NCBI RefSeq assembly: GCF_020882245.1
Contig: NC_083600.1
Span: 46,037,019-46,101,018 of the forward strand
Origin: Rhopalosiphum padi
Taxonomy: Eukaryota > Arthropoda > Insecta > Hemiptera > Aphididae
DNA: 64,000 bases
Direction: 5' to 3'
Shown here piece by piece: positions 25,797-39,000 of the stretch (within the stretch, counting starts at the first letter, position 1; every line of letters starts with the position of its first letter). The notes below the pieces were generated by a model. The model ran no database searches, was not told the DNA's origin, and worked only from the letters and a program-made list of their open reading frames with translations. A program made the translations under genes and the position numbers.

Positions 25797-28700
25797 ATGG
25801 ACATTAATAGTGTGCATCGCGCAGACTGGGAAAGAAGAAGAAAAATACGACTAGCCCAGGTAATTATACACGATAATCATATTATAACGTCCAACTTACT
25901 AAATTATATAAATATATGTAATAATAAATGGCAGGTTAGAGATCAATCTAAAGCATTAGCTAAAACAATACGCGACCGTGTCCATGGGGCTGCTGAAAGT
26001 CAGCAGGAACAACGCGAAACAGCAAGAAATATAACAGAACATAAATATAAATCGCTAGCATTGAACAAGTTGAAAAGTGATTTTAATTATTTGATACAAG
26101 ATGTTGGCAATGGTTACTCCGTTGCATCAATTCAAGTAAGATAATAATAAATTACAAATCCAAATGAGTTTGACTTAGTTTCTTATTTTATTATATGACG
26201 TTTAGCATGATCCAAGTGTAGTTTTGGCCGAGAAACGATTGATAGATCGTTGTAAAGCAATATCAAGAGGTGCTGAAGCAGAAAAACGACAACAACGGAT
26301 CCAAGAAGAACAACAGATGGACAAAGACATGAGAGATAGAAGAATACATTTCAATAAAACTGTTGAAAAAATTCGATCAAAACTAATTACAAGCGTACAA
26401 AATGTGTAAATACTAAATATTAATCTAATAATAAATATATTTTAGTTCTAAGTAATTATTAATTTATTTTAATAACAATTGTTATAAATGATTACAGTGA
26501 TAATGATAATACTCATAAATGTAATATTAAAGAACACAATGAATGTTTCCTAATTCCAAGTCAAGTAACTCTGAATGAATCAAATATTAAGAACATGAAT
26601 TGTAATAAAGTAATGAAAAAAAAAACCAAATATTTAATTTTAATTATTTAATTACAAATTTACTGATTAAAATTATTTTGTTGTAGAAATCTTCTAAACC
26701 TTGGTCAATGATTGTTAGTTCTAAAGAAAATCAACTTAAAAAATTACAACAAACAACCACATGTGATGAAAATAAAGAAAATGAAAAAAACATATCTAAA
26801 TTTTCAAAGTTAGAAACAGATTTGAAAACTTACGAAACATTAGTCTTAGAATTAAATAAATTATCTGCTGAAGAACAAAACATAAGAAACAAATTATTTC
26901 CGTATAACTTGAAAGTAAGTTATTATAATATATTGTGTGCAATATATATAAATATACATTATGTTTAATTGTTTCATATTTATATTTTAAGGATGTACCT
27001 ATAACATGTCAAAATAATGTACCTTCAGAGTCTCAAGAAAAAACTCAACCAAAAGAAATTAGTAGAAAAAAACAAATATCTAATGGAAAAACTAAGTTAC
27101 ATGAAACTAAAAAACAGATAACTGGTGAGTAGTATATAGCTATAACTAGTTATGACACATTTCAAAATGTCCTATTTAAGAGGCCGCAACACCTGCATGT
27201 GTTGTCTCCATCTTACAAGTACGTAACATAGCAAATTTATGCTCAGCAGATAACGTTTAGTTCCGTTAGATTAAAAATTAAAGTGAATCAACCTATTGAA
27301 GGACCCAAATGGGTCTGAACCAAATGGTGCCAAAGCTTTCTAAAGACATTTTGATATTGGAATGTATGTTGTTTATAATCTTTGCGCGAATGACTGAATG
27401 AACTGTATGAAAAATAATCTGTTTGGAAACCAGTTGTAAAAATGTGCGCTTTGTAATTTTAGTAAATGTGCACTAGCTAGAAACACTCAATTATATATTG
27501 ATAAATTATTATTTGAATACTTTGTCTCATACAAGAGTTATCTCTAGTTGTGGGCTTCTTCGCATGGCTGCCAGCAAAAGGTATGGATAATGCACTCCGA
27601 GTACTTGACTCTAGGAAATATCACTTTATAATTCTATCAATCACCTAGCTTATATTTTGTTTGGACTAATACAGGAAAGTAAGTTTTTGGCAACAGCCAA
27701 TTATCTGAAACAAAATTGATGATGTAAACCGATTTCATCAAGTGGTATGATCATGTATATAATATATAAATACAAATACATTTTTACCCATTACTAATAT
27801 TCTTTACTCAAAATAATTGTATACCACAGTTGAAATTAATTAACTTCAAATTTAACATATCTATTTCAATAACCTACCCAAATTTAAGTTATACTCTCTT
27901 AACCTAAATAGCAAGTTCCCCTTTATTAATTTTGTGTTAATATATTAAAATATTTAGTTGTTTTTTATATTTTAGAAATAAGACTTAATGATTCAAATAC
28001 GTCCACATCTATATGTATATCATCATCCACATCAACCAGTACGAGTTATGAGCAACCTACAAAAAAAACCATTCATTTTGAAAAAGAAAGCAAAAAGAAG
28101 ATTCAACAACCAAGTACAAAGTTAAATTATAAAGAAAAATTTACTTCTGGAAAACCTTTGCAAAATATAAATAATACATTGCAACGAATAAAAAACAAAA
28201 AACAACTTCTGGTAAAGGAGATAACTGCTGGTAGTAGTATAAAAACTGGTGCTGAAATCAAAAAAAAGAAGACAGTTACTACAATTTCTAAAAATTCGCC
28301 TTTACACAAAAGAACTTGTGCTGGTGACGATTTACGAAAGGAAATTCCAGTGAATTATGCTCAACTTCCAGATTCATTTTACAATGGTCAACTTGATATA
28401 TTGAAAGAACAGATATCAAAAAAAAATTTGGAATGTCTTAATCCCAAAAGCCATCCATCAATAAATGAAAATCTTATGTCATACATAAATGCATTATTAA
28501 AAATGTCACCTTCAGATGTAGATAACTTATCAATTTCGTCTTGTTCAAGCGTTAAATTGGAGGAAAGTATTTTACAGCAGTCAGAAAAAGATACAGAATA
28601 TTACTGCAAAATGTTGAACTGTATATCAAAATGCTTAAATTTAGATATTTCTGATATAAATCAAGACACAGTGTTTAGTTCGCCCAAAAATATAAATTTA

Positions 28701-29102
28701 TTAAATAGACTTCAACAATTAACAAATTATTATGTAGAAAAAACACATGAAATGAAAAATATCTGTGATGAACCTTCTCAAATTTTAAATGATAAATTAA
28801 ATGAAAAAACTTTAGAGGCTGATGCTAATACTATTGAAGAGTGAGTTATAATTATTTGCTTATTATTATGTTGTAATCAATAATTGTTAAAATTTGTTTT
28901 TAGAAATAATTCTATCAATTTATCTTCCGACTCATCAGTTGATGGAGAATATATATTAGCAAATTTAAATAAACTATTACTACAAAAAGGGATTATTAAT
29001 TCTGACAAAGAGTGGCCGGTATTCAAACATATTGATGATGATGATGATGATGATAGAAGTTTAACTGATCAACTTTTAGATATACATCCATGTAAATCAT
29101 AA
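25797..29102 (+). CDS. CEP295/Ana1-like centriolar protein, short form
   Basis: CEP295 (Ana1 in flies) converts new centrioles into centrosomes and sets their length. Exons are 25797-25859, 25935-26135, 26206-26405, 26498-26609, 26687-26914, 26992-27124, 27976-28840 and 28904-29102, in phase, for 666 residues. The N-terminus matches the family: ADWERRRKIRLAQVRDQSKA, helical runs rich in Arg, Gln and Glu, then DPSVVLAEKRLIDRCK and an Arg-rich coiled coil. The rest I cannot match: a Lys/Ser-rich linker, then a block with LPDSFYNGQLDILKEQI and LLKMSPSDVDNLSISS, and a tail SLTDQLLDI after an Asp run. Human CEP295 and fly Ana1 are far longer (over 2,500 and about 1,700 residues). No ALMS-type C-terminus is seen. 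Exons 7 and 8 have a second copy downstream at 31193-32277. A possible repeat remnant sits in intron 6. Confidence 0.7.
27177..27760. mobile_element. Probable transposon remnant in intron 6 of the CEP295-like gene
   Basis: This segment is clearly less A/T-rich than the intron on either side, beginning near AGGCCGCAACACCTGCATG and continuing to about 27760. It has no long frame or splice sites that would make it an exon. Ends and target duplication are not defined, so the call rests on composition and its abrupt borders. Confidence 0.35.
29031..29055 (+). repeat. GAT trinucleotide run encoding poly-Asp
   Basis: A GAT microsatellite lies inside terminal exon 8 and encodes seven Asp in a row. 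The duplicated exon at 32013 has a shorter mixed acidic run (DDEED) at the same place, so the run has changed length since the duplication. Confidence 0.8.
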
Positions 29103-31192
29103 TATGATAGGTGAAACATATTTTTAAATAACTGATAGTTTAAAAAAATGTTAAGGTAATTATTTTTATATTTTTTATCAATTTAAAATTGTTTATTTGT
29201 GGAACGTGTATTAATTTCTAAGCATACTAAACCAATTAATAATAAATGTGATCACAAATATTTTTAATTATTAACAATATTACTAACTACTGATTTAATT
29301 GTATTATATGTTTTAAAATATTACTCAAACGACAATTTTTTCAGTTGAAACTATGTGCCTAAAAATTTTTATATTCATATTTAAAATTATTACTTTTAAA
29401 ATCTTTTAAATTGTAATTATTTTATCATAAGTATTTAATAAATGTATAATAATTACTTTTAAATTAAAATTTATTATTTAGAAATAATTTATTTTAGTGA
29501 TTATCCTACACAATGATTTAAATGTTTATATTATTATATATTTATATTATACTTTCTTGCTTCACATTATGATTTGTAGCTGTATTCAAGATATTTTTCT
29601 GAATTCTTCTCCAATTTTATTTTTAATCATCAAGCATTTATTTTATATAATCATGGCTTCCTTTCCATAGAAACAAATTATCTTGGATTTGGCATTGTTG
29701 TAAAGGAAATTATTTAAAATCAAATGATTTATAATGTAAAATAATAAAAAAAATTGTTATATATTGTTATTACTATTATTATTATTATTATAAATACTTA
29801 ACAATGAGTTAACAAAATATTTATCGCAATATAACAACATTATTGTTTGGAAATAAAATATGTTTAATTTATTTTTATTAGTTAGTCGTTTTAAAAATTG
29901 TTGTGCATTTCACAGGTAGTAACATTATGACATCAACATTTTTTTGAATAACTTTTAACTAACATTACTGAAAATAAACAGGTATTTAAAAGAACACAAA
30001 ATACAAAAACTAAGTTATTTTATTTTAAAAGTGTATTCAATTCCAAGAAAAATAGTATCAATATTATATTTCTACACGCATTATACACATTACTTATTAG
30101 GAATTTACAAAAAAGAGGCATTTCCTCAATGGCAGTGATTTAATGCTATAATTACCTATTTTACACATGTAAAAGTTATCTATTTGATAAAAAAAATTTG
30201 TGTTATGCTACTTTTAGATAAATTTCCAATTATGTGAGTTTCTCTATAACGGATTCATTTTCTTTTTGAATGCATATATAAAGCTTTGATTATAATTGGG
30301 TACCAATTATTATACTTCTGTAATTATAAATAACAAATTTAATGTAAAAAATGTGCTGATAGAAGAACTACATAACTATATGTATTTTTCCGATAATATA
30401 GTGATATTGGATTAATATCAATCTAAAAAAATTTTAAAATATCATAACACTTCAATTTATACTTATAATATAGTTATGTTACATATATAATTATTAAGGG
30501 TCCGTCACACCAACATTTGTTTTCTCTGTCTATCCCACATAACATAAGAACAAAGATATTCCATATTTTCATTATTACGACTCTAGTTCAGTTTAGGGAA
30601 AAGGCACTAATTATATTATATAAAGAAGAATATTCCCTGAGTATTACTGACCTGATTGAATTTTAATATTTACATTTTTTACAAATATAAGCATGTTTTA
30701 GTTTAAAATAATGTTGATCATTTTTAATCATTAATAATTTAATCAAAAATGTAAATATTAACAATCTATCTTATTTTTATTTTAAAAAATAAATATATGA
30801 AGTGCCTTTGTCCTAAACTCAACCAAAGTCGTAATTGTGGAAATACGGAATATCTTTGTTCCTATATTATGTGGGAGATAAACAAAGAATACAAATTCTG
30901 GAGAAGAGTAGAGGCTCCGTAAGTGTTGTCATTTTTTAATTAATTGTTATATTGTGTTTTTACATAGGCGAGACATGCACTTATTAATGTTGTATCTGTT
31001 CGATGAATTAAGTTTAATCAAGTTTTGAAGAAATAAATAAGTATTTAAACCAAATTGTCTATATTACAAACTGTGTGGCATATAAAAATTAAAATAATTT
31101 AACTTTTGGAATCTGAGCATTTTGTTGACTTTATTATATATGTATGATATAATATTCATTCAATTTTCTTTTTAAATTTGAAATTTATTTAG
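29103..31192. other. Spacer between the two copies of terminal exons
   Basis: These two kilobases contain the 3' end of the first copy, A/T-rich DNA and the foldback element at 30498-30918. No start codon or 5' exon for a separate second gene is evident. Confidence 0.5.
30498..30918. mobile_element. Foldback (palindromic) non-autonomous element
   Basis: The left arm, about 30498-30607, is the imperfect reverse complement of about 30802-30918. Matching pieces include GAACAAAGATATTCC against GGAATATCTTTGTTC, and the block before GGCAC against GTGCC. The centre also has AATATTTACATTTTT opposite AAAAATGTAAATATT, so nearly the whole element can fold. The outer ends resemble GGGTCC and GGCTCC. No coding capacity or clear target duplication is seen. 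Confidence 0.75.
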
Positions 31193-32277
31193 GTCAATCT
31201 TGCACATGTCAAAAACAATTTGTGCGTCAATACAAAGGCAATAGGAAAAGTGAATCTCCTCTACAACGTCCATTGGAGAATATAAATGAAATGTTAAGCT
31301 GGATTAAAAAGAAGAAACGTAGATTGTTTGAAGACATTTATACAAACCAAGCATCTATAAACGATATAAAATCGATGAACAATAAGAGTGATACATTCAG
31401 AGACCTGTCAAAAGAAAGTATTAACTATGTAGGACTACCAAATTCATTTTATAATAGTACACTTAAAGTGTTAGAGGAATATGTGAGGGATAAAAAACAA
31501 AAAAAGAGTAAATCAAACAATAATAACAATTGGATTAATATGGAATTGATGAGATACATCTGTAATTTATTAAAAATGTCGCCTAACGAAATAGATAATC
31601 TTTCAGTATCATCAAATTCTGGTATTCAACTAGAACAAAGTATTTTGGAAATATCCAAAGCCAATTTGGAATATCACAAAGATATTTTAAATTATATATC
31701 GAAGTGCTTGGATAGTAATCTGAGCGATATTAGTCGAGACCAGGCTTTAAGTTCGCCTCAATACATCGGTTTGTTAGATAAGCTATATAAGCTTGCCGAT
31801 TATTATACAGAGAAGGCACAAGAAATGCGGAACATTTGCTTGGAGTCTCCCAGAGTCGAGATTAATAGTTTGGATAAAGATGCCTTAGAACAAATTACAG
31901 AAAATAATCCTAGGTAAAAACATATTCAATTAAAAATAATTAAATAAAACAATGTGATCAATATTAATTAGTGTATTTTATTAAAAAAATGTATATTATA
32001 TGACTTTTGTAGAGATTGTAAAACTTCTGGTAGTTTAACTTCAGAGTTGTCTGTTGATGGAGCATATGTTTTGGATCATTTAAGTTCACTATTAGAACAA
32101 AGAGGGTTAATTTGTTCTGATAGAGAATGGCCTATTTTTGGAAAAGATGACGAAGAAGATAGCAGAAGCTTAACGGAACAGCTTCTGGATATTAAACCAA
32201 ATATTAAAGTAGAACATTCTGAAAAAGGTAGCTATGACACTTTTTTACTTAAAATATTGTTAAATTGTGTAGCTTAA
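31193..32277 (+). CDS. Duplicate terminal exons of the CEP295-like gene (alternative 3' end or truncated paralogue)
   Basis: Two exons, 31193-31913 and 32013-32277, parallel exons 7 and 8 upstream. The first has LPNSFYNSTLKVLEEYV, LLKMSPNEIDNLSVSS, LNYISKCLDSNLSDIS and an ADYYTEKAQEMRNIC block; each has a counterpart at 27976-28840. The second has ELSVDGAYVLDHLSSLLEQR, REWPIF and SLTEQLLDI, like 28904-29102. The acceptor at 31193 is phase 1, exactly what the exon 6 donor (27124) needs, and the internal intron is phase 2 as in the first copy. Exon 6 could therefore splice to either pair, giving two proteins with different C-termini. Both copies stay open with mainly conservative changes, suggesting both are used. 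The stop at 32275 assumes no further splicing at the weak GTAGCT. Confidence 0.7.
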
Positions 32278-33768
32278 TGTAAATACAATAAATTAAAGGT
32301 CAGATTCCAAAAGTTAAAATTATATTTTAAGTTTCCAAAACAAATTGTCTCCTAAATACCATTTATAATTGTATACTTGTATCTATGTATGTATTACTGA
32401 TCAAATAAATAAACAAACTAATCTAAAATATAAAGTATGCTTTTAATGTTTGATGTCAATCCTTAGTTGAAGCAGAATTATAGATAATGGCAAAAAATAG
32501 TGAAGACTTAAACCTTAAGAATTTTAATATTTAATGAGGTGTGTATTTTGGTAACTAAATGTTATTTTACCATGGTTTTTTTTCCAGTTTTAGATAAATA
32601 AGCATCTATTACTGAATAAAGTGCCCAAGAACTAGAATAATCATTTATTAATCATTCAGTTTTGTATTTCAGCGTTCAAATAGAAAATGTTTTAATACAA
32701 TGAAATACATATTTTTGTGATTTATGTATCCGATACGATGAAATTATAAGTAAATAAAAACAGCTCAATATTATGTCATAACCATTGCTGATCTATTTTT
32801 CTCTTTTTTTTTTCCTTTTAATTTTTCATACATTGATATTATGATGTATTAAATCATTAACATAAAAATATTAATAAAAGCATAATATTACAGAAAGTAA
32901 AGAGGATAATATATCTCAACACTCAATCCATTACTTTATTTACATAGCTTAAAAATCTTTGTGTACTATCTAAACATGTCTTGTAAATATATTTACACAA
33001 GATTATTTTGCTCAAAAATCTCCTTAATTTACAGAACATCATCATCTAAATTACAGAGAAAAATATAATATAGTTCGCGTAAATATATTTTTATATAATA
33101 ATAATAATCATAATAATAATAATAATAATAATAAGTAAATCGAAAATAATTTCATACTTAAGTGGTTCCAACTAAATTAGTTTTTTTTTTTTAAAACGAT
33201 TAATATTTTGTTTTATTTTTTATAATTAAAGATAATGAATAAGAACATAAAATCATTTCTAAAATAGCTAATAACCAACTATATATAAAAACATGATGAG
33301 CACGACTTACAACAATTCTTGAAAACTATGGGAAGCAAAAAAAAAAAATTAACAAGTGAAAAAAAAATCTTACAATGTTTAAAGGATATAAATTTTTCAT
33401 AAAACTAACCAACTAAATCCACGAAAATAAAAAGAAAAAAACATTGATTTATATACATTTATCTATTGCACAGCGACTACGCTCTTCGAAAGTGTTAATA
33501 AAAATTTGTAATGTTCTCCTCCTTTGACAAATGGAAAAAAATGTGTCAATTGTGACTTTGAAAACAGGTAAGGCTTCAAAAATCAGCATTAGAAAAATAA
33601 AATTACTATACCTTTAATTAAGAATGTACACTTTATGTTGTTATAAAACTACAGTGGAAGTTTATTTATATTTTAAATATATATATATATAGATGCATAT
33701 ATTGTATTATATTGGTACATTCATTATTTTCATGCGCTTAAGTGTTAAATTCAATCATTATTTATGTA
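32278..33768. other. Intergenic A/T-rich stretch
   Basis: This stretch separates the end of the duplicated exons from the ZFAND stop codon; the two genes converge here. It probably holds both 3' untranslated regions. Short AAT-type repeats occur around 33100-33135. No exon or RNA gene is seen. Confidence 0.5.
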
Positions 33769-35370
33769 TTAAATCTTCTGAATTTTTTCTCCAACAACTA
33801 CTGGATTATTGCGCCTGATTTCTTGTGCTCCTAGCTCCCTGTAGTCAAATGAACAATTGTGCTTGTCAGAGTATCTATGGATGCCGCAAAACAAGCCACC
33901 ACAACGGCATTCAAAACCTAAAAAATAGAACAATGTTATATGTTTGGTAAATTAATTTAAAAAATTTCATATAACTACTAATCAACATGTTTATAAGCTA
34001 AATGATCAAATTTAGTTTAAAGGATATCATTAGGACAATACTTAGAATACTGAGATAAATAATGTAAATATCAGGATAATTAGTGTGTGAGGAAAAGAAA
34101 GAAATAATTTAATAACCCTTAGTATATGTCAGTTATATGAAAACAAATTAATTTGATAATTGTTTTTAAATTCCTAATAATTTGAGAAACTTTTAAAATA
34201 CAAAAAATGTAAGCAAATTAACCGATACGTTTCAAAAGAAATTTTTTGGATTAACGGGGGTTCTTTTTTTCTAAAATAATATGTCAAATCTACTCTATAA
34301 AGCATAGATTCCCAACCAGGGTTCCACAAAATTATTTGAAATATATTTTTAGTCTATAGGCCATAATGCATAGGGTGCCACCAGATTTTTAGAAAATGAT
34401 TAAGGATGACAGGAGTCAAAAAAGGTTGGAAACCTTTGCTATAAAGCAAGAAAACATGCACATTTCCACATGACGCCCGGTCATTGTGACCAATACCACA
34501 ATGATAGGATGTCATATGAAGATGGACAAAAGTTAAGATTTTTATCAGGCCTCAAAATATGTTTCCTCTGGACAAAATATAATGGTATACTTTTTTTTCA
34601 AACTTTACACCTGTCGCCCCTAGTAATTTACTAATCTGCTGTCATTCTGGTGATTTAATTTTATGACATGATGCATATTTATATCATACTAGGGGCTTTG
34701 TCCCCTGCTCTCACTGCTCACCAACCCCCACTTTTAACTGTCATCTGTTAATTTATTATTTTTAGTTTCCATACCAATTATATTTTCACTGAAACAAAAA
34801 ATCCAATACTTATATATAATAGATATAATAAATATATTATATATATGTATATATAAGAATGTAATAAGTTGAATTTAATCTTTATCTCTACCTGTAAGAC
34901 CGACTTTTTTGCGGCACATGGCACATCGGTTTTTCTTTTTAGACTTGTCTTTATCATCATCGTCATCTTTTTTACCATCGTCCATAAGACTGCTGTCATT
35001 AGAACTGCATGCCAAACCATTGTCCATCTTTAAAAAAAAAAAAAAAATAATAATATATTACCTACAAATATTATAACAAGTATTAAATAATTTATTAGTA
35101 AATAGAATTTACATCTTTTTTTGAGTCTGTGGGCAAAATTGGTGAGGCTGATACAGGTGGAATCTGCAGCACTGGTATGGTAGGTATAGCAGTCTCCATC
35201 ATATTCTGAGCGGAGACTGAAGGTGGCGATGGAGCGGTTTGTGGAGGTGTCTGTTTCTTCTTCAGTGCTTCTTTATAGCACAAAGAACAAAGACCATCTG
35301 TAGATGGGTTACCATAGAAGCCACATCCACCACGACACAAAGCCTGCATGGAATTGGATTCTCGCTCCAT
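33769..35370 (-). CDS. AN1/A20-type zinc finger protein, ZFAND5/ZFAND6 family
   Basis: Members bind ubiquitin through an A20 finger and carry a C-terminal AN1 finger. They are linked to proteasome regulation and stress signalling. Coding exons are 35113-35370, 34892-35027 and 33769-33917, giving 180 residues (vertebrate relatives slightly over 200). The A20 finger uses Cys 12, 16, 28 and 31 in LCRGGCGFYGNPSTDGLCSL. A Pro/Ser/Thr-rich linker and an acidic-basic patch follow. The AN1 finger has Cys 121, 124, 135, 137 and 142, His 145 and 151, and Cys 153, within CAMCRKKVGLTGFECRCGG. It ends with NPVVVGEKIQKI, typical of the family. The first coding exon extends upstream as untranslated sequence to about 35439. 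Further noncoding exons probably reach the CpG-rich region near 42.5 kb. A hAT MITE sits in the last intron. Confidence 0.92.
34303..34438. mobile_element. hAT-type MITE with 8-bp target duplication
   Basis: This 136-base element is flanked by identical CTATAAAG copies at 34295-34302 and 34439-34446. Its ends, CATAGATTCCCAACC and the complement of GGTTGGAAACCTTTG, form an imperfect terminal inverted repeat. An 8-base duplication and ends of this type are known for hAT transposons. There is no transposase. It lies in the last intron of the ZFAND gene. Confidence 0.8.
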
Positions 35371-35990
35371 TGTATTAAGAAATTGTTTTTTACCGTTTAA
35401 TGATAATCTGAACGGCTTTTGATAGCCAACAGAAATTATCTACAAAAAAAAAAAAAAAAAAAATTAATAAAAATTTGTAAACATTAGTTACCAAGTAAAC
35501 AATAAATAATTTTAGTGCTCTGTACTAATTTAATAACATTAAAAATTACCAAGGAAATAAAAATTTCAAATAACATTTTCAAAAATGTACTATTAGTATG
35601 GGTAAGTGGGTATCTTTAAACGAAAGAAATAACAATTAATATCATATTTTAAATATTTAAAATTTTTTAGTTATTAGTAATAAAAACAATTTTATAGAAA
35701 CTAGTTCCAAAATTTGTTTAAAAATAATATTTAAATAAGAGTAAACAAAACATCTCAATAAATATTACTTTAAATACTTGATGAAAATTTATAATATATT
35801 AATTATTAATGGCCACTTGTATACATTTTATTAGTACATACTATTTTATGGATGTATAGTAATCAAAATAAAATTTTTTCAATTTTTATATTTAATTAAT
35901 TTGAGAATACCTGAATAAATAATATAAAATTATAGATAAACAAAAACAATTCAATCATTTATCAATTATCACACTTTTTAATTCGCATTT

Positions 35991-36054
35991 GACTCACTAG
36001 TGATACAAAATGAGAATTATATTTCCTATTACCTTAAAATACAACTAGTGAGTC
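35991..36054. repeat. 11-bp perfect inverted repeat in ZFAND 5' region
   Basis: GACTCACTAGT at 35991-36001 is mirrored by ACTAGTGAGTC at 36044-36054 with a 42-base centre. Flanking sequence is partly symmetric too (GCATTT outside the left arm, GAATCAAAATCC outside the right). It could be a short MITE. Confidence 0.6.
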
Positions 36055-39000
36055 GAATCAAAATCCAATCACATTTTTTAATTGCCCCTCCACCTCTCGG
36101 TCGAACTTAAAATACGCTACTGGCTCTATCTATAAAATATTCATTTAATGATATTATTAAAATCGATAAATGGTGTGGACGTTGTACACTTTTAGTTTTA
36201 ACCCTAGACTCAAAACTTAATTTACTCAAATATTTCAAGATATAAATTGATAAATATTACATTACATTTGTTGTACTATTTGTTAGTCATTAAATAAATA
36301 ATAGTTAATTCGTGTACAATTATAAATACTATAACAAATTAGGTAACGTCTTAGTATAAAATTTAGAAAAAAGAAAAACGGTGCCGCCGCTATTTTGAAA
36401 ATTTTAATTTAGATAAAAATGAATAACTTATTTTTTAAATTAAAACTAAATGGTATATTAGTCTATTCAAATATTCAATTTGTACGCAGTACTCAAACTT
36501 TACACAAATTAACGATGCCACGTGATTACGTGAAGACAAAGATAACAAATTCTAGAGAAACGTATTACACATTTTTATTACGTATTTACAGAAACGTATG
36601 ATATACTTTTATTACGTATTTAGAAATGTATATAATATTATGTTCACAAAGAACAGCGTCCTACTAGATAATGCAATACATTCGTGAAAATTGAAAGTGG
36701 CTATTTTTTGTCTTTGTCTAATAAACGTAGAATATGGCAATTTAGATAAGTATTTATTCTATTTTTAATGTAGGTAATAATTAATTTAGTAAATAAGAAT
36801 TCTGAAAACAGATTTGAATTATTCAAAAAAGTGTGCAATACCAAGTTTACAATGTCTGATGTTATCTTTAAAAATTCAAGTAGGTAAAATCAAAATACGG
36901 GACTATAAATTCAAAATAGTACCTAGTCAAAAAATCTTAGTATATTATACTAGAATTAGAAACACAGATATTATCAGTTTTATTCGGGTTATACCAAAAT
37001 TATAGTAAATATAGTATAGTATACAACTTTTGTGTATCCTAGATAAGACGCAATGTTTATAAAACACGTTGATAATTTATTATTAATCAATAAAAAGAAA
37101 AACTTGATATAGGATAAAAATAATAATATATTCCAAAATATTTCTCAAGATAATTTATAATTTAAAACCAGGGGTTTTTTTCTCGCCAGTTTTAATAAAA
37201 TTGTTATGAGAATACTAAATATATCCATTAAAATGAAACTAGAAAATACGCTCAACTGTTGATTATAACAATGGATTGTTAATTTGTGCCCTATTATAGT
37301 CACAACACCTTAATCGATTAATCGTTTAATTATTGAAATCTAATACTAAAAAATATCATAAGTATCTAATTGATTTATGATAATTAATTTATTGAATAAA
37401 GGTCCTGTTATAAATTTAAATCAAATGATTTATATGAAAATTAAAATAAATTACCTAAAGACGGAGGGCTAGACACATGAAAAACGAGTCAACTGCCCAA
37501 GAGTGAACAACAATAAAACAACCATAGGCAGCAGTAAGAGTTACTACATCAACCAGTGGTAGTGTATAAGAAAATAGTAATTTTCTGTTTTAAGTTAAAT
37601 GGAACCACCAGCAGTTTATAAATTGTATACATTGTATAATTATGCATTCAAATTTTAATTTTTGTATAATAAATGTGTAAATAATTATATCCCATTATCC
37701 TGTATAAATATTATCAAGTTATTAACATAGTATATATTATATTTGAAACAATCAACATTTAAATTACTAATAGGTACAATAGTACAGTTTACATTATGTA
37801 AGATCTATGAATAATATTGTCTTTTACTATATTTAGTATTAATAAAAAGAAATGACACAGTGAAGCATAGTTAAATTTAATTATTTACCTAATAATCATT
37901 AATAACAAATAAAACGCAGCAGTGCAGCCAATAACGGTTTTTAGGAACCATACTTAGTTTAGTTTTTTTATTGTATTCATCATGGATGCTACTATAAATT
38001 TTAGAACAATATTATAATACTTTAGTTTGGTTTATATTTGATATTTTGTCATCCAAATTGATTGAATAAATTTAAAATTTAAATTTAAGTTGTTCAGCCA
38101 ATAATATATAATAATAATGTATAGGGTATAAACTATGAATATTATAATAAATATAATATAAATTGGATGATTTTATTTATTTACATAATAATTATCATAC
38201 AAAATTATAACAGTTAAGAAATACCTTAAACGTCACGCAAGTGTAATTTCTGATTGATTTATCACAGGTTGTGAAACAGACGAATAATATTGCATTATTA
38301 CTTTGAAATGAATGTCACGAAAACATTGGTTCTTTGATGAAGAACATCTGAAAAAAATAAAAACATTGTTAGGTATTGGCTTTGTTTCATAAAATTACAG
38401 TATTTAAGTATAAAAATAAAACAAAATTGTATGTAAATTATATATTAATATTAATAATAATAAAAAATGTAAAGAGAGTAGGTACTTTATATATACTCAT
38501 TAGTTATTAATAGGCCTTAACAGCAAACACATATTTATTAAGCCTTTAAATATATATTATAAATAGTTTAAAACCGAGTGTATCCCTCCAGAAATTCTCA
38601 ACTCTCCTAATGATATGTGAATTCTGACTTTATGGGCTATATTTTATCTACCTGCTTCATATAAAATATTAATTTACTACCTTAAGTTTGGGCCACAAAT
38701 TAAATATATAGTTTTAAAGTGTATCTGGAGATTGGGCCATAAATACACAAAGTTTTTGTTTAAAACAAAAATACTAGGTACTAGGTATAGTACAAAGGTA
38801 CCAGTAAATAACATTTATTAACTTATTTTTACACAAAGATACAATTATTTTTTTAAAATAATATGATATATATTTTCTGTTTTTGTTTCCTCCTTTGTAT
38901 TTTTTAATTACATTAAGAATATAATTTTTCAAATTAAAGATCATTTCCTGGCTTTTAATGTTCCTACGCTTCTAATTTTAATATAAACTTTTGATAAGCT

